A model generated the notes under the pieces. That model made no database searches. It was given only the letters and a program-made list of their open reading frames with translations, and was not told the DNA's origin. Source: Candidatus Acidiferrum typicum (GTDB lineage: Bacteria > Acidobacteriota > Terriglobia > Acidiferrales > UBA7541). From it: 36,006 nucleotides of DNA. The DNA is taken from assembly GCA_025463055.1 (NCBI GenBank), contig JAOAPV010000089.1, forward strand, positions 1 through 36,006. The letters are read 5' to 3'. Below are positions 1-7,603 of the stretch, piece by piece (position 1 is the stretch's first letter; each line of letters starts with the position of its first letter). The position numbers and the translations under genes were made by a program.

Positions 1-560
1 CGGAGAGCGTGGCGTCGCTCGTGCGCAAGATGATTGCGCTGATTGGGGAAGATCCAGAGCGCGAAGGGTTGAAGAAGACACCAGAGCGGTATGAGAAGGC
101 GCTGAAGTTCCTGACCAGCGGCTATCACCAGAACGTCGATCATCTGCTGAATGGGGCGACGTTCAGCGTCTGCTATGACGAGATGGTAGTCGTGAAGGAC
201 ATCGAGTTTTTCAGCTTGTGCGAGCATCACTTGCTGCCGTTTTTTGGCAAAGCGCACGTGGCGTACTTGCCGAGCAAGAAAGTGATCGGGTTGAGTAAGG
301 TGGCGCGGCTCGTGAACATGTTCGCGCGGCGACTACAGATTCAGGAACGGATGACCAGCCAGATTGCGCAGGCTCTTGAGGAGAAGATCGCGCCGCAGGG
401 AGTGGGAGTGATTATTGAGGCGCGCCATTTGTGCATGCAGATGCGCGGTGTCGAGAAGCAGCACGGGCAGGCCGTGACGAGCGCGATGCTAGGTGCGTTC
501 CGAGAAAATAAGCAGACCCGCGATGAGTTTTTGGCCTTAGTCGGGAAAAAGGGACAGTAA
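1..560 (+). CDS. folE: GTP cyclohydrolase I (5' end outside window)
   Basis: Converts GTP to 7,8-dihydroneopterin triphosphate, the first step of tetrahydrofolate (or related pterin) synthesis, as a cytosolic oligomer. The family signature is clear: [20 protein letters not shown] near the N-terminus, the zinc/active-site segment [18 protein letters not shown], then GLSKVARL and [15 protein letters not shown]. Counting from the GTG at 9, the expected zinc ligands are Cys71 and Cys142, with His73/His74 beside them. The frame is open to the window edge and the protein is slightly short against the usual 185-220 residues, so the true start probably lies upstream; GTG 9 is only the first in-window candidate. 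A small stem-loop follows the stop codon directly. Another folate-related gene (CADD type) lies 5 kb downstream, but they are not one operon. Identity is very secure. Confidence 0.96.
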   Translation, partial: ESVASLVRKMIALIGEDPEREGLKKTPERYEKALKFLTSGYHQNVDHLLNGATFSVCYDEMVVVKDIEFFSLCEHHLLPFFGKAHVAYLPSKKVIGLSKVARLVNMFARRLQIQERMTSQIAQALEEKIAPQGVGVIIEARHLCMQMRGVEKQHGQAVTSAMLGAFRENKQTRDEFLALVGKKGQ

Positions 561-581
561 CTAGCCAGGCAGTGAGGCTAG
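561..581 (+). other. Stem-loop directly after folE
   Basis: CTAGCC (561-566) pairs perfectly with GGCTAG (576-581) around a 9-base loop, starting on the base after the folE stop codon. No T-run follows, so it is not a standard intrinsic terminator; it could protect the 3' end of the mRNA. The rest of the gap to 791 holds no gene I can name. Confidence 0.35.
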
Positions 582-791
582 AGTTTGCCGCATCACCTCT
601 CGCGTGCGCGTGGGTGATACCCAAAGGTCGCACCAGCGCATCAAACGCGTCGGAGCAAAGTTCAAAGACCAGCCGCACGTCATTGCACGCATGTCGAATC
701 ATGATGCGTGGATGACCTTCTTCCCGGGACCCGGGAAAAATCTGCTCGCGATTGATTGCGATTGATCCGCGAAACCTGTAAAGGACAGTCA

Positions 792-1792
792 ATGAACACT
801 CGAAAACTTGGAGCAGCAGGACCAGTCGCTTCCGAAATCAGTTTAGGTTGCATGGGAGTGTCCGGGATGTATGGACGGTCGGACGATAACGAATCGATCG
901 TGACGATTCACGAAGCCATCGACCAAGGAATTACCCTGCTGGACACCGGCGATTTTTATGGCATGGGTCACAACGAAATGCTTGTGGGCAAGCGCCATTG
1001 AGGGCAGGCGCGACAAGGTATTGCTATCCGTAAAGTTTGGCGCGATGCGGTCGCCATCGGGTGCTTTCATCGGCATGGATGCGCGACCGGTCGCGGTGAA
1101 AAACTTCGCGGCATACAGCTTGCGCAGATTGGGAGTCGATCATATCGATATTTACCGGCCTGCGCGTCTCGATCCGAAAGTACCGATTGAGGAGACCGTT
1201 GGAGCCATCGCCGAGCTTGTAAAAGAGGGCTACGTGCGCTACATCGGGCTTTCCGAGGCGTCGGCGGAAACGGTGCGGCGCGCGAATGCAGTCCATCCGA
1301 TTCGTGGATCTGCAGATCGAGTACTCGCTCGTCTCGCGCGGCATCGAGGCCAACATCCTGCCGGTATTGCGCGAGCTGAAGATTGGAGTCACAGCTTACG
1401 GAGTGTTGTCGCGCGGATTGCTGAGCGGTTCGAAACCCACAGGCGCCAATGATTTTCGCGCGCATCTTCCGCGGTTTACCGGAGAAAATCTGAAGCGCAA
1501 CGAGCACTCGGTAGAGATGCTGGGTCGAATCGCCGCGGAGCACAAGGCGACGCCATCGCAGCTTGCCATCGCGTGGGTGCTGCACCAAGGGAAGGACATC
1601 GTGCCGCTGGTCGGCGCGCGCACGCGAAACCAGCTTAGCGAAGCGATTGCCGCATTAAATGTCAAACTCTCGCAAGAGGAATTGAGGCGGATTGCCGAGG
1701 CAGTTCCGGCAGATCGCGTCGCGGGATCGCGCTACGACGAAGGGCAAATGGCAATGCTAGATAGCGAGCGCGCGGCGAAGACCGCCGCATAA
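792..1792 (+). pseudogene. Aldo/keto reductase, broken by two frameshifts
   Basis: Three successive frames join into one aldo/keto reductase of about 332 residues. Frame 1 runs from ATG 792 (RBS-like AAAGGAC just upstream) with RKLGAAGPVASEISLGCMG and DTGDFYG, and stops at 999-1001. The homology continues one frame later with [18 protein letters not shown] to HPI near 1302, then shifts again to [15 protein letters not shown] and runs to 1792. Both shifts are explained by a single extra C, at about 993 and 1303. The catalytic Asp, Tyr (DTGDFYG) and Lys (SVKFG) remain, but where the family has a catalytic His (YYQHR-type) this copy reads IYRPARLDP. Loss of that residue supports real decay rather than only sequencing error. 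It would have been an NADPH-dependent carbonyl reductase. Confidence 0.88.
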
Positions 1793-1804
1793 AATCCACA
1801 CTCC

Positions 1805-1834
1805 AAGTGGGACAGCCATTTCTGCCTGTCCTGT
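1805..1834. repeat. REP-like 30-bp repeat, copy 1
   Basis: This 30-bp element matches 5402-5431 at 28 of 30 positions and begins AAGTGGGACAGCCATTTCTG. It can fold as GGACAG ... CTGTCC around a CCATTTCTGC loop. It lies in a convergent gap, between the 3' ends of the reductase pseudogene and the DUF2911 gene, the usual setting for REP elements. Confidence 0.7.
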
Positions 1835-1886
1835 CTGCCCTTCTGCGCCGCCGACTTTGAACTTTGATAGCTCGGAGCGGCCGGAA

Positions 1887-2429
1887 TTATTTCGGGGTGA
1901 TTTCGACAGAGGCGCGGGTATTTTCCCACTCCATGCGCATGGTGCATCCGTTGCCGGTTTGATCGAAGGCGATGGTGAAGTTCTCGACGGGCGCCGACGT
2001 CTTCGAGACTTTCATGTCAATGCGAGCGAGGTCGTTTTCGGGACCCGGGTAGGCAGTGCCCCACTCACCAGTTTTCTTGCTGATGACGAGGGTCCATTTA
2101 TCTTCGGCTGGAATGGCGAACATGGTGTACTTCCCGGCGGGAACGGTTTTGCCGCCGACATTGATGTCACCAGTGGTGACGAAAGTGGTCGATTCATTAG
2201 CTCCGGCGCGCCAGACTTGCCCGTACGGAACCAGACCGCCGAAAATTTTCCGTCCCTTAGCGCGCGGGCTGGAGTAATCGACAGTGATGCTCTTACCGTT
2301 GGCGAGCTTGCATTCGGCCTTGGCGGGCGGGCTGGGTCGAGACCCTTTGTCTTGTTGAGCAAGAAGTGTGACGCTGGCGAGTGCGAGAGTTGCGATCGAA
2401 AGGCTGCCGATGACGATAGGTTTACGCAT
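1887..2429 (-). CDS. Secreted DUF2911-family protein
   Basis: A 180-residue exported protein. The N-terminus MRKPIVIGSLSIATLALASV followed by TLLAQQ is a Sec signal peptide. The mature part has the DUF2911 pattern: DYSSPRAKGRKIFGGLVPYG, VWRAGANESTTF, a GGKTVPAGKYTMFAIP segment and a C-terminal beta-rich half. The family is common in Acidobacteriota and Bacteroidota; its biochemical role is unknown to me. The start is well supported: GGAGG lies seven bases before ATG 2429. It is transcribed away from rpsO and converges on the reductase pseudogene. Confidence 0.88.
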   Translation of the reverse strand: MRKPIVIGSLSIATLALASVTLLAQQDKGSRPSPPAKAECKLANGKSITVDYSSPRAKGRKIFGGLVPYGQVWRAGANESTTFVTTGDINVGGKTVPAGKYTMFAIPAEDKWTLVISKKTGEWGTAYPGPENDLARIDMKVSKTSAPVENFTIAFDQTGNGCTMRMEWENTRASVEITPK

Positions 2430-2615
2430 GTCGTATCCTCCGGGGGAACTTTATCACGGGCGGAAGAGGTTTGGACCGAGCGTTTGATTCGGTTTAACCG
2501 CGAGATTCGGGCCTCGGGTGAGGGTTCTGATTGCTTTACAGTTTTGTTTGTATTGTGTTAGCCTTGATTGGTCGAAGAGAAGAGGAAAAATTCAGGGGAC
2601 GACGGAGAGGGGCAC

Positions 2616-2876
2616 TTGAGCGAAGCCAAGGCAGTGTTGATCGAACAGTTCCGAGCTCATATCAAGGATACGGGCTCACCAGAAGTGCAGATCGCGCTTC
2701 TGAGCGAGCGGATCAACTACCTGACGACGCACCTCAAGTCCCACGTAAAGGACCACGCATCCCGCCGCGGGTTGATCATGATGGTAAACAAACGTCGGCG
2801 TTTGCTGGACTATCTCAACCGCCGGGACCCGGATCGGTACCGCGAGATTGTTGAACGCCTTAGCCTGCGCAAGTAG
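2616..2876 (+). CDS. rpsO: 30S ribosomal protein S15
   Basis: Primary 16S rRNA-binding protein of the 30S platform. The S15 pattern is complete: [66 protein letters not shown] and a C-terminal ERLSLRK. I place the start at TTG 2616, with GGAGAGG at 2604-2610 as its ribosome binding site. This gives 86 residues, close to the usual 88-89. The frame is open further upstream (TTG 2568), but the extra 16 residues are polar and unlike S15. It precedes pnp, the widespread rpsO-pnp order, with a terminator-like hairpin between them. Confidence 0.95.
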   Translation: MSEAKAVLIEQFRAHIKDTGSPEVQIALLSERINYLTTHLKSHVKDHASRRGLIMMVNKRRRLLDYLNRRDPDRYREIVERLSLRK

Positions 2877-2962
2877 CTGCCTCGGTAGGTGGCATCCACT
2901 AGTGGAAAATCAGAGTGGAAGTGTGTCGGCGGAGGTTTGGCCGGCAGGGTAGTGAAAAGCGA

Positions 2963-2988
2963 CCGACTGTAGCTTGGTCGGCGTTTTT
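2963..2988 (+). terminator. rpsO-pnp intergenic terminator or attenuator
   Basis: CCGAC (2963-2967) pairs with GTCGG (2977-2981), followed after CG by TTTTT (2984-2988). An alternative register pairs CGACC with GGTCG. The stem is short, so partial read-through into pnp is plausible, as with the terminator between rpsO and pnp in enterobacteria. Confidence 0.55.
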
Positions 2989-3058
2989 CGTGGTGTAGTC
3001 CGGCATTAACGTTAGCGCTTGCAACCCCTCCGTCTCTTCTTTTTCAATTTACAAATGA

Positions 3059-3101
3059 GCGAAGGCAGAGTCTTCGCAGAAGTGCTCCGCTGAGGCGGAG
3101 C
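3059..3101 (+). promoter_or_regulatory. Tandem hairpins in the pnp leader
   Basis: Two perfect stem-loops sit just before the pnp ribosome binding site: GCGAAG (3059-3064) with CTTCGC (3072-3077), and GCTCCGC (3084-3090) with GCGGAGC (3095-3101) around a TGAG loop. The second ends 17 bases before ATG 3119. In E. coli, a pnp leader hairpin processed by RNase III mediates PNPase autoregulation; a similar role here is inferred from position only. Confidence 0.5.
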
Positions 3102-3118
3102 CAAAAGGAAAATGAGTT

Positions 3119-5311
3119 ATGTCTGAAAAGAATGTTACGCCTGCTCCACATCAAGTCACGGTAGAGGTCGGCGGACGTCCGCTGATTCTGGAGACCGGCA
3201 AAATTGCCAAGCAGGCGAATGGCGCCATTGTGGCGCGATACGGGGATACGGTGGTGTTGACCACGGCTTGCATGGCGCCGACGGCGAATGACCGCGATTT
3301 CCTGCCCTTGACGGTCGACTATCGCGAGAACACGTATTCAGCGGGAAAAATTCCCGGAGGATTTTTCAAGCGCGAAGGACGGCCCTCGGAAAAAGAGATT
3401 TTGACCTCACGCCTGATTGACCGGCCGATGCGCCCGCTGTTCCCCGAATCATGGCGCAATGAAACACAGATCGTAAGCATGGTCCTGTCCGCGGACAGCG
3501 ACAATGACCCGGATGTGATCGCGGTTACGGGAGCTTCGGCAGCCTGCTATATGTCAGACCTGCCATTCGAGAAGCCGATTGCCGCGGTACGCGTGGGATT
3601 GCTGGATGGGCAGTTGGTGGCGAATCCGACCGTGGCGGACCAGAAGAAAAGTTTGTTGAACATCGTGATCGCGGGTACGGAAGACGCCATCGTGATGGTG
3701 GAGTCCGGCGCACTGGAAGTCTCTGAAGAAGCGGTGGTGGACGCGCTGGAGTTTGGGCACGCGCAGATCAAGAAAATCGTCGGCGCGATCAAGGAGTTGT
3801 TCAAGAAGATTAATCCGACAAAGGTGAAGGTCGAGCCGCTGCCGTTTGATGAGGGATTGTACAAAGAGATTTCGAAGAAGTATGGCGATCGACTACACGA
3901 TGCGATAGATACCCAGAAGCATCCGAAGAAGGAAAGCTACCACCTGGTGGATGCGCTCAAGGAAGAGATTCTCAAGGCCATTCCCGAGGATGACGAAGAG
4001 AAGCGCACCCTGGCGAAACGCGCTTTTGAGCGGTTGCGCGAGGAATTTTTCCGCGACGACATTTTGAACAAGCGGCGGCGTCCGGATGGGCGCGCGTTTG
4101 ATCAGATTCGGCAGATTACCTGCGAAGTCGGATTGCTGCCACGCGTGCACGGTTCAGCGCTGTTTACGCGCGGCGAGACGCAAGCGCTCGCGACACTAAC
4201 ATTGGGAACTAAAGAAGACATGCAACGCCTGGACTTGCTGTTTGAGCAAGATCAGTTCAAGCGCTTCATGCTGCACTACAATTTTCCGCCGTTCAGCGTC
4301 GGCGAAGTGAAGTTTTTACGCGGACCCGGACGGCGCGAGATTGGCCACGGCGCATTGGCGGAACGTGCGCTTCTGAATTTGTTGCCACCGGAAGCGGAAT
4401 TCCCGTACGCGATGCGGCTTGTCTCCGACATTTTGGAATCGAACGGCTCGTCGTCGATGGCTACGGTCTGCGGAGGTTCGCTGGCGTTGATGGATGCTGG
4501 CGTGCCGATGAAGGCGCCTTGCGCGGGCATTGCGATGGGCTTGGTGGTCGCCGATGAGAAGAAGTATTCGATTTTGACGGACATTGCCGGAGCGGAAGAT
4601 CACTACGTCGATATGGACTTCAAGGTGGCCGGAACGCGCGCGGGAATCACCGCGTTGCAGATGGACATCAAGGTTCTCGGCATCAGCATCGGCATGATGC
4701 GCGAGGCTTTGGCGCAGGCGAAAAAGGCGCGGCTCGAGATTCTCGATACGATGGATAAGGCGCTGCCGGAAGCGAGGACTCAGATTTCGGCGTACGCTCC
4801 GCGTCTTTACAAGCTGCACATTCCTACGGACAAAATTCGCGATTTGATCGGTCCGGGCGGTAAGAAGATCAAGTCGATCATCGAAGCCACCGGCGTCAAG
4901 ATCGACGTATTGGAAGACGGCACGGTGCACATTTTCTCGACTAGCGGCTCGGGTGGCGATTCGGCGCTGCAGATGGTGCGGGAAGTCACTGCATCTGCGG
5001 AAATCGGTAAGACGTATCTCGGAAAGGTTGTGAGGCTAGCGGAGTTTGGCGCTTTCGTCGAACTTTTCCCGGGAACCGATGGCTTGCTGCACATTAGCGA
5101 AATTTCGGAACATCGCATTCGCGATGTTCGCGATGAGCTGAAGCTGGGCGACCAAGTCCTGGTGAAGGTGCTATCGATTGAGGGCAACAAAGTGCGGCTA
5201 TCACGCAAGGCGCTGATTCGCGAAGCCCGCGAAAAGCAACAGAAGAAAGAAGCAGCTGGGACTGGCGGCGGTGGAAGTACCGGCGGCGCGGCCAGCAGCG
5301 CTTCGGAGTAA
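3119..5311 (+). CDS. pnp: Polynucleotide phosphorylase
   Basis: Phosphorolytic 3'-5' exoribonuclease of RNA decay, normally a trimer and often part of a degradosome. The 730-residue protein shows the full order: first RNase PH-like domain (from VTVEVGGRPLILETGKIAKQ), an all-helical linker near 230-310, the second catalytic RNase PH domain (from RRRPDGRAFDQIR) with DILESNGSSSMATVCGGSLA and the Asp-containing DIAGAEDHYVDMDFKVAGT, then a KH domain (IRDLIGPGGKKIKSIIEATG) and an S1 domain (LGKVVRLAEFGAFVELFPGT ... GLLHISEIS). It ends in a low-complexity Gly/Ser tail. ATG 3119 follows an AAAGGAAAA ribosome binding site; the nearby ATG 3112 meets a stop at once. A strong terminator follows. Confidence 0.98.
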   Translation: MSEKNVTPAPHQVTVEVGGRPLILETGKIAKQANGAIVARYGDTVVLTTACMAPTANDRDFLPLTVDYRENTYSAGKIPGGFFKREGRPSEKEILTSRLIDRPMRPLFPESWRNETQIVSMVLSADSDNDPDVIAVTGASAACYMSDLPFEKPIAAVRVGLLDGQLVANPTVADQKKSLLNIVIAGTEDAIVMVESGALEVSEEAVVDALEFGHAQIKKIVGAIKELFKKINPTKVKVEPLPFDEGLYKEISKKYGDRLHDAIDTQKHPKKESYHLVDALKEEILKAIPEDDEEKRTLAKRAFERLREEFFRDDILNKRRRPDGRAFDQIRQITCEVGLLPRVHGSALFTRGETQALATLTLGTKEDMQRLDLLFEQDQFKRFMLHYNFPPFSVGEVKFLRGPGRREIGHGALAERALLNLLPPEAEFPYAMRLVSDILESNGSSSMATVCGGSLALMDAGVPMKAPCAGIAMGLVVADEKKYSILTDIAGAEDHYVDMDFKVAGTRAGITALQMDIKVLGISIGMMREALAQAKKARLEILDTMDKALPEARTQISAYAPRLYKLHIPTDKIRDLIGPGGKKIKSIIEATGVKIDVLEDGTVHIFSTSGSGGDSALQMVREVTASAEIGKTYLGKVVRLAEFGAFVELFPGTDGLLHISEISEHRIRDVRDELKLGDQVLVKVLSIEGNKVRLSRKALIREAREKQQKKEAAGTGGGGSTGGAASSASE

Positions 5312-5355
5312 CGAGTAACGCGGACATAATTAGCTGAGACTCGCAAAAACTGAAA

Positions 5356-5382
5356 GGCCCGGCAATCTGCCGGGCCTTTTTT
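5356..5382 (+). terminator. Intrinsic terminator of pnp
   Basis: GGCCCGGC (5356-5363), loop AATCT, GCCGGGCC (5369-5376), then TTTTTT. This is a perfect 8-bp GC-rich stem with a U-tract, 45 bases after the pnp stop. The preceding AAA could also let it work weakly on the other strand for the convergent CADD gene. Confidence 0.93.
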
Positions 5383-5401
5383 CATTTCAAGTTAGCTGCC
5401 T

Positions 5402-5431
5402 AAGTGGGACAGCCATTTCTGGCGGTCCTGT
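5402..5431. repeat. REP-like 30-bp repeat, copy 2
   Basis: Second copy of the element at 1805-1834, differing at two positions. It folds as GGACAGCC ... GGCGGTCC with one mismatch. Like copy 1 it occupies a convergent gap, here between pnp and the CADD gene. Confidence 0.7.
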
Positions 5432-5444
5432 GTAAACACGGGCT

Positions 5445-6110
5445 CTAGTTGCGTGTGTGGTGGACCGCGTCGAGCGCACCCCAGAGGGCGCTTAGCGCTT
5501 TTTTGGCTGTGTCTACGACTTCATCGTTGCTGGTGATCTCGGCATGTTCGTCGAGCCACGCACGCCAAGCTTCGCGATGAGCTTTGTCAGCTTCTTCATG
5601 TATGGCGAAGTAAGCGAGGGCGGCGGGTTTTTCGATGTTGTAAAATTTGCGCAGGCCATCAATTTTAGTGCTGGCGATTTCGGGAACTTGCGCTTCGTAC
5701 GCGTAGAGAGCAGCCACGGCTTCGGCTACGGGGCGGTCGCCGCAGATTTCACGGAAAGTCGCCACCACCGTTTGCGTTCCGGGCAGCGCAGGGCAGCAGG
5801 TGATGTCATCTTCGCCGACTCCGACCGCGGCGGCGAAATCGCGCCAGAGCTTTGGGTGCGGAGCAGTGGGATTCTCTTCTTCAGCAAGATTTTCCAGAAC
5901 GGTGTCCCGTAGGGCGCCTTCCGTGCGCGCAGCTAAAACCCGAAGATGCTTAGGGAAGGCTTCAACGTGACGGTAATACTGGGCGGCATAAAGTTGAAGA
6001 TCTTGGCGGCTGAGCTTGCCCGCTTGCCAGTCCTGATAGAACGGATGCTTCAGTAGATTTTTCTCGGCGATTGCGGCGTCCAGCCGGTCGAGCAATTCGG
6101 TGTTGGCCAT
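5445..6110 (-). CDS. CADD-family diiron protein, probable p-aminobenzoate synthase
   Basis: A 221-residue TENA/PqqC-fold protein of the CADD putative folate-metabolism family. Chlamydia trachomatis CADD makes p-aminobenzoate by oxidative cleavage of its own tyrosine at a dinuclear metal site. From memory its key residues are Glu81, His88, Glu142, His174, Asp178, His181, Lys152, Tyr27 and Tyr43. Here the equivalents are Glu78, His85, Glu139, His171, Asp175, His178 and Lys149 at a constant offset of 3, and Tyr25 and Tyr41 at an offset of 2. Motifs visible are ENLAEEENPTAPHPKLW, YAYEAQVPEIASTKIDG and HEEADKAHREAW. The start ATG 6110 has GGAGG five bases upstream; the longer open frame to 6143 is unlikely. 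Function is inferred from residues and family. It is transcribed alone, towards pnp. Confidence 0.88.
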   Translation of the reverse strand: MANTELLDRLDAAIAEKNLLKHPFYQDWQAGKLSRQDLQLYAAQYYRHVEAFPKHLRVLAARTEGALRDTVLENLAEEENPTAPHPKLWRDFAAAVGVGEDDITCCPALPGTQTVVATFREICGDRPVAEAVAALYAYEAQVPEIASTKIDGLRKFYNIEKPAALAYFAIHEEADKAHREAWRAWLDEHAEITSNDEVVDTAKKALSALWGALDAVHHTRN

Positions 6111-6259
6111 GAGTACCTCCAGCCACGTAGACAGCGCGGCCACAGTCGAGCCGCGAAGTGTAGCAGATTCGCGCTGATTTTGCTGGCGCCCCTTGTCACG
6201 ATTCTGGACGCGCCCGCAATAACGCCGAGGCTAGCCTTGCCCTGGTCAGCTCGAAGGAA

Positions 6260-7543
6260 CTAGGTGCTGGGCGCGTGAATGCGCGTGATGTCGGCGCCTA
6301 CGCTGCTGAGTTTTTCTACGATGCCTTCGTAGCCGCGGTCTATATGGTAGACCCGGTCGATCAGGGTTTCGCCGCTCGACACGAGGCCGGCGAGGACGAG
6401 GCCGGCGCTTGCGCGGAGGTCGGACGCTTGCACGGTGGTGCCGGAGAGTTCTGCGGGGCCGCGGACCACGGCGCGACGGCCGTCGACGGAAATGTTCGCG
6501 CCCATGCGGACCATTTCGCTGGCGTGAAGGTATCGGTTCTCGAAGATGGTTTCGGTGATGACCGACGTGCCCTCGGCTTGCGTGGCGAGGGCCATGTATT
6601 GCGCCTGCATGTCAGTGGCGAAGCCGGGGTATTCTTCGGTCGTGACGTCAGCGCCAGCGAGTTTTCTTGCCGGCCGGACACGCAGCGTGGATTTGTCGAC
6701 TGTTTCGGTCTCGACTCCTGACTGCTGCAGCTTGGCGATGACCGCGCCGAGATGGCCCGGGTCGCAGTTGGCGACGGTCAAGTCGCCGCCAGTGATTGCG
6801 CCGGCGATCAGGAAAGTTCCCGCTTCGATGCGATCGGGAATTACGGTGTGCTCGGTACCGTGAAGCTCCTTCACGCCGCGGATACGGAGCGTGGAGGTGC
6901 CATCTCCAGTGATGCATGCGCCCATCTTACGAAGCATGACGATGAGGTCGGTGATCTCCGGCTCGCGGGCCGCGTTCTCAAGAATGGATTCGCCGTCGGC
7001 GAGGACGGCGGCCATCAAAATATTTTCAGTACCTGTCACGGTGATTTTATCGAAGATGATGTGCGCCCCCTTGAGGCGGCCACGGTTCGGCACTTTCGCT
7101 TCGATATAGCCATGCGAAATGGTGATCTCGGCGCCCATTTTCTCGAGGGCAGCCAGATGAAGATCTATGGGGCGGGCCCCAATGGCGCAGCCACCCGGAA
7201 GCGAAACGTGAGCGATGCCGAGTCGAGCCATGAGTGGGCCGAGAGTAAGGATGGAGGCGCGCATTGTTTTTACGAGTTCATACGGGGCTTCGGCGTGATT
7301 CAGCGTGGGAGTGGAAATTGTGTAATCGCTGGCGGGGATTTCGGTGATGGAGACGGTGGCGCCCATGAAGGCCAGAAGCTTGCTCATGGTAATGAGGTCG
7401 CGGACCTTGGGGATGTTGTGCACGGTCACTTGGTCCGCGGTCAGCAGAGTGGCGGCCATCACAGGCAGCGCGGAATTTTTCGCGCCGCTGACGCTTACAG
7501 TGCCGCGTAGCGGGTTGCCGCCTTTTATTAAAAATTTGTCCAT
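6260..7543 (-). CDS. murA: UDP-N-acetylglucosamine 1-carboxyvinyltransferase
   Basis: Transfers enolpyruvate from PEP to UDP-GlcNAc, the first committed step of peptidoglycan synthesis in the cytosol. The 427-residue protein has the normal length and motifs: GAKNSALPVMAATLL with Lys22, LVKTMRASILTLGPL, and the catalytic loop LPGGCAIGARPIDLH with Cys119. Further on are TGTENILMAAVLADG, EEYPGFATDMQAQYMAL and IFENRYLHASEM. Cysteine rather than aspartate in the loop predicts fosfomycin sensitivity. Start ATG 7543 begins the canonical MDKFLIKGGNPLRGTVSVSG; no strong ribosome binding site is visible. It lies 60 bases downstream of murQ on the same strand and may be co-transcribed with it. Confidence 0.97.
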   Translation of the reverse strand: MDKFLIKGGNPLRGTVSVSGAKNSALPVMAATLLTADQVTVHNIPKVRDLITMSKLLAFMGATVSITEIPASDYTISTPTLNHAEAPYELVKTMRASILTLGPLMARLGIAHVSLPGGCAIGARPIDLHLAALEKMGAEITISHGYIEAKVPNRGRLKGAHIIFDKITVTGTENILMAAVLADGESILENAAREPEITDLIVMLRKMGACITGDGTSTLRIRGVKELHGTEHTVIPDRIEAGTFLIAGAITGGDLTVANCDPGHLGAVIAKLQQSGVETETVDKSTLRVRPARKLAGADVTTEEYPGFATDMQAQYMALATQAEGTSVITETIFENRYLHASEMVRMGANISVDGRRAVVRGPAELSGTTVQASDLRASAGLVLAGLVSSGETLIDRVYHIDRGYEGIVEKLSSVGADITRIHAPST

Positions 7544-7603
7544 GTCATTTTAATGGCAAAGAAGGATAGCGCACGGACGCAACAAGGTTGTGCAAAGAGT
7601 TCC

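Noticed and set aside
1857-2561. 234-codon plus-strand frame
   Set aside because: Antisense to the DUF2911 gene, which has a signal peptide, family motifs and a strong ribosome binding site.
2568-2615. Longer S15 start at TTG 2568
   Set aside because: The extra 16 residues do not resemble S15, whereas TTG 2616 has a well-placed GGAGAGG and gives the normal length.
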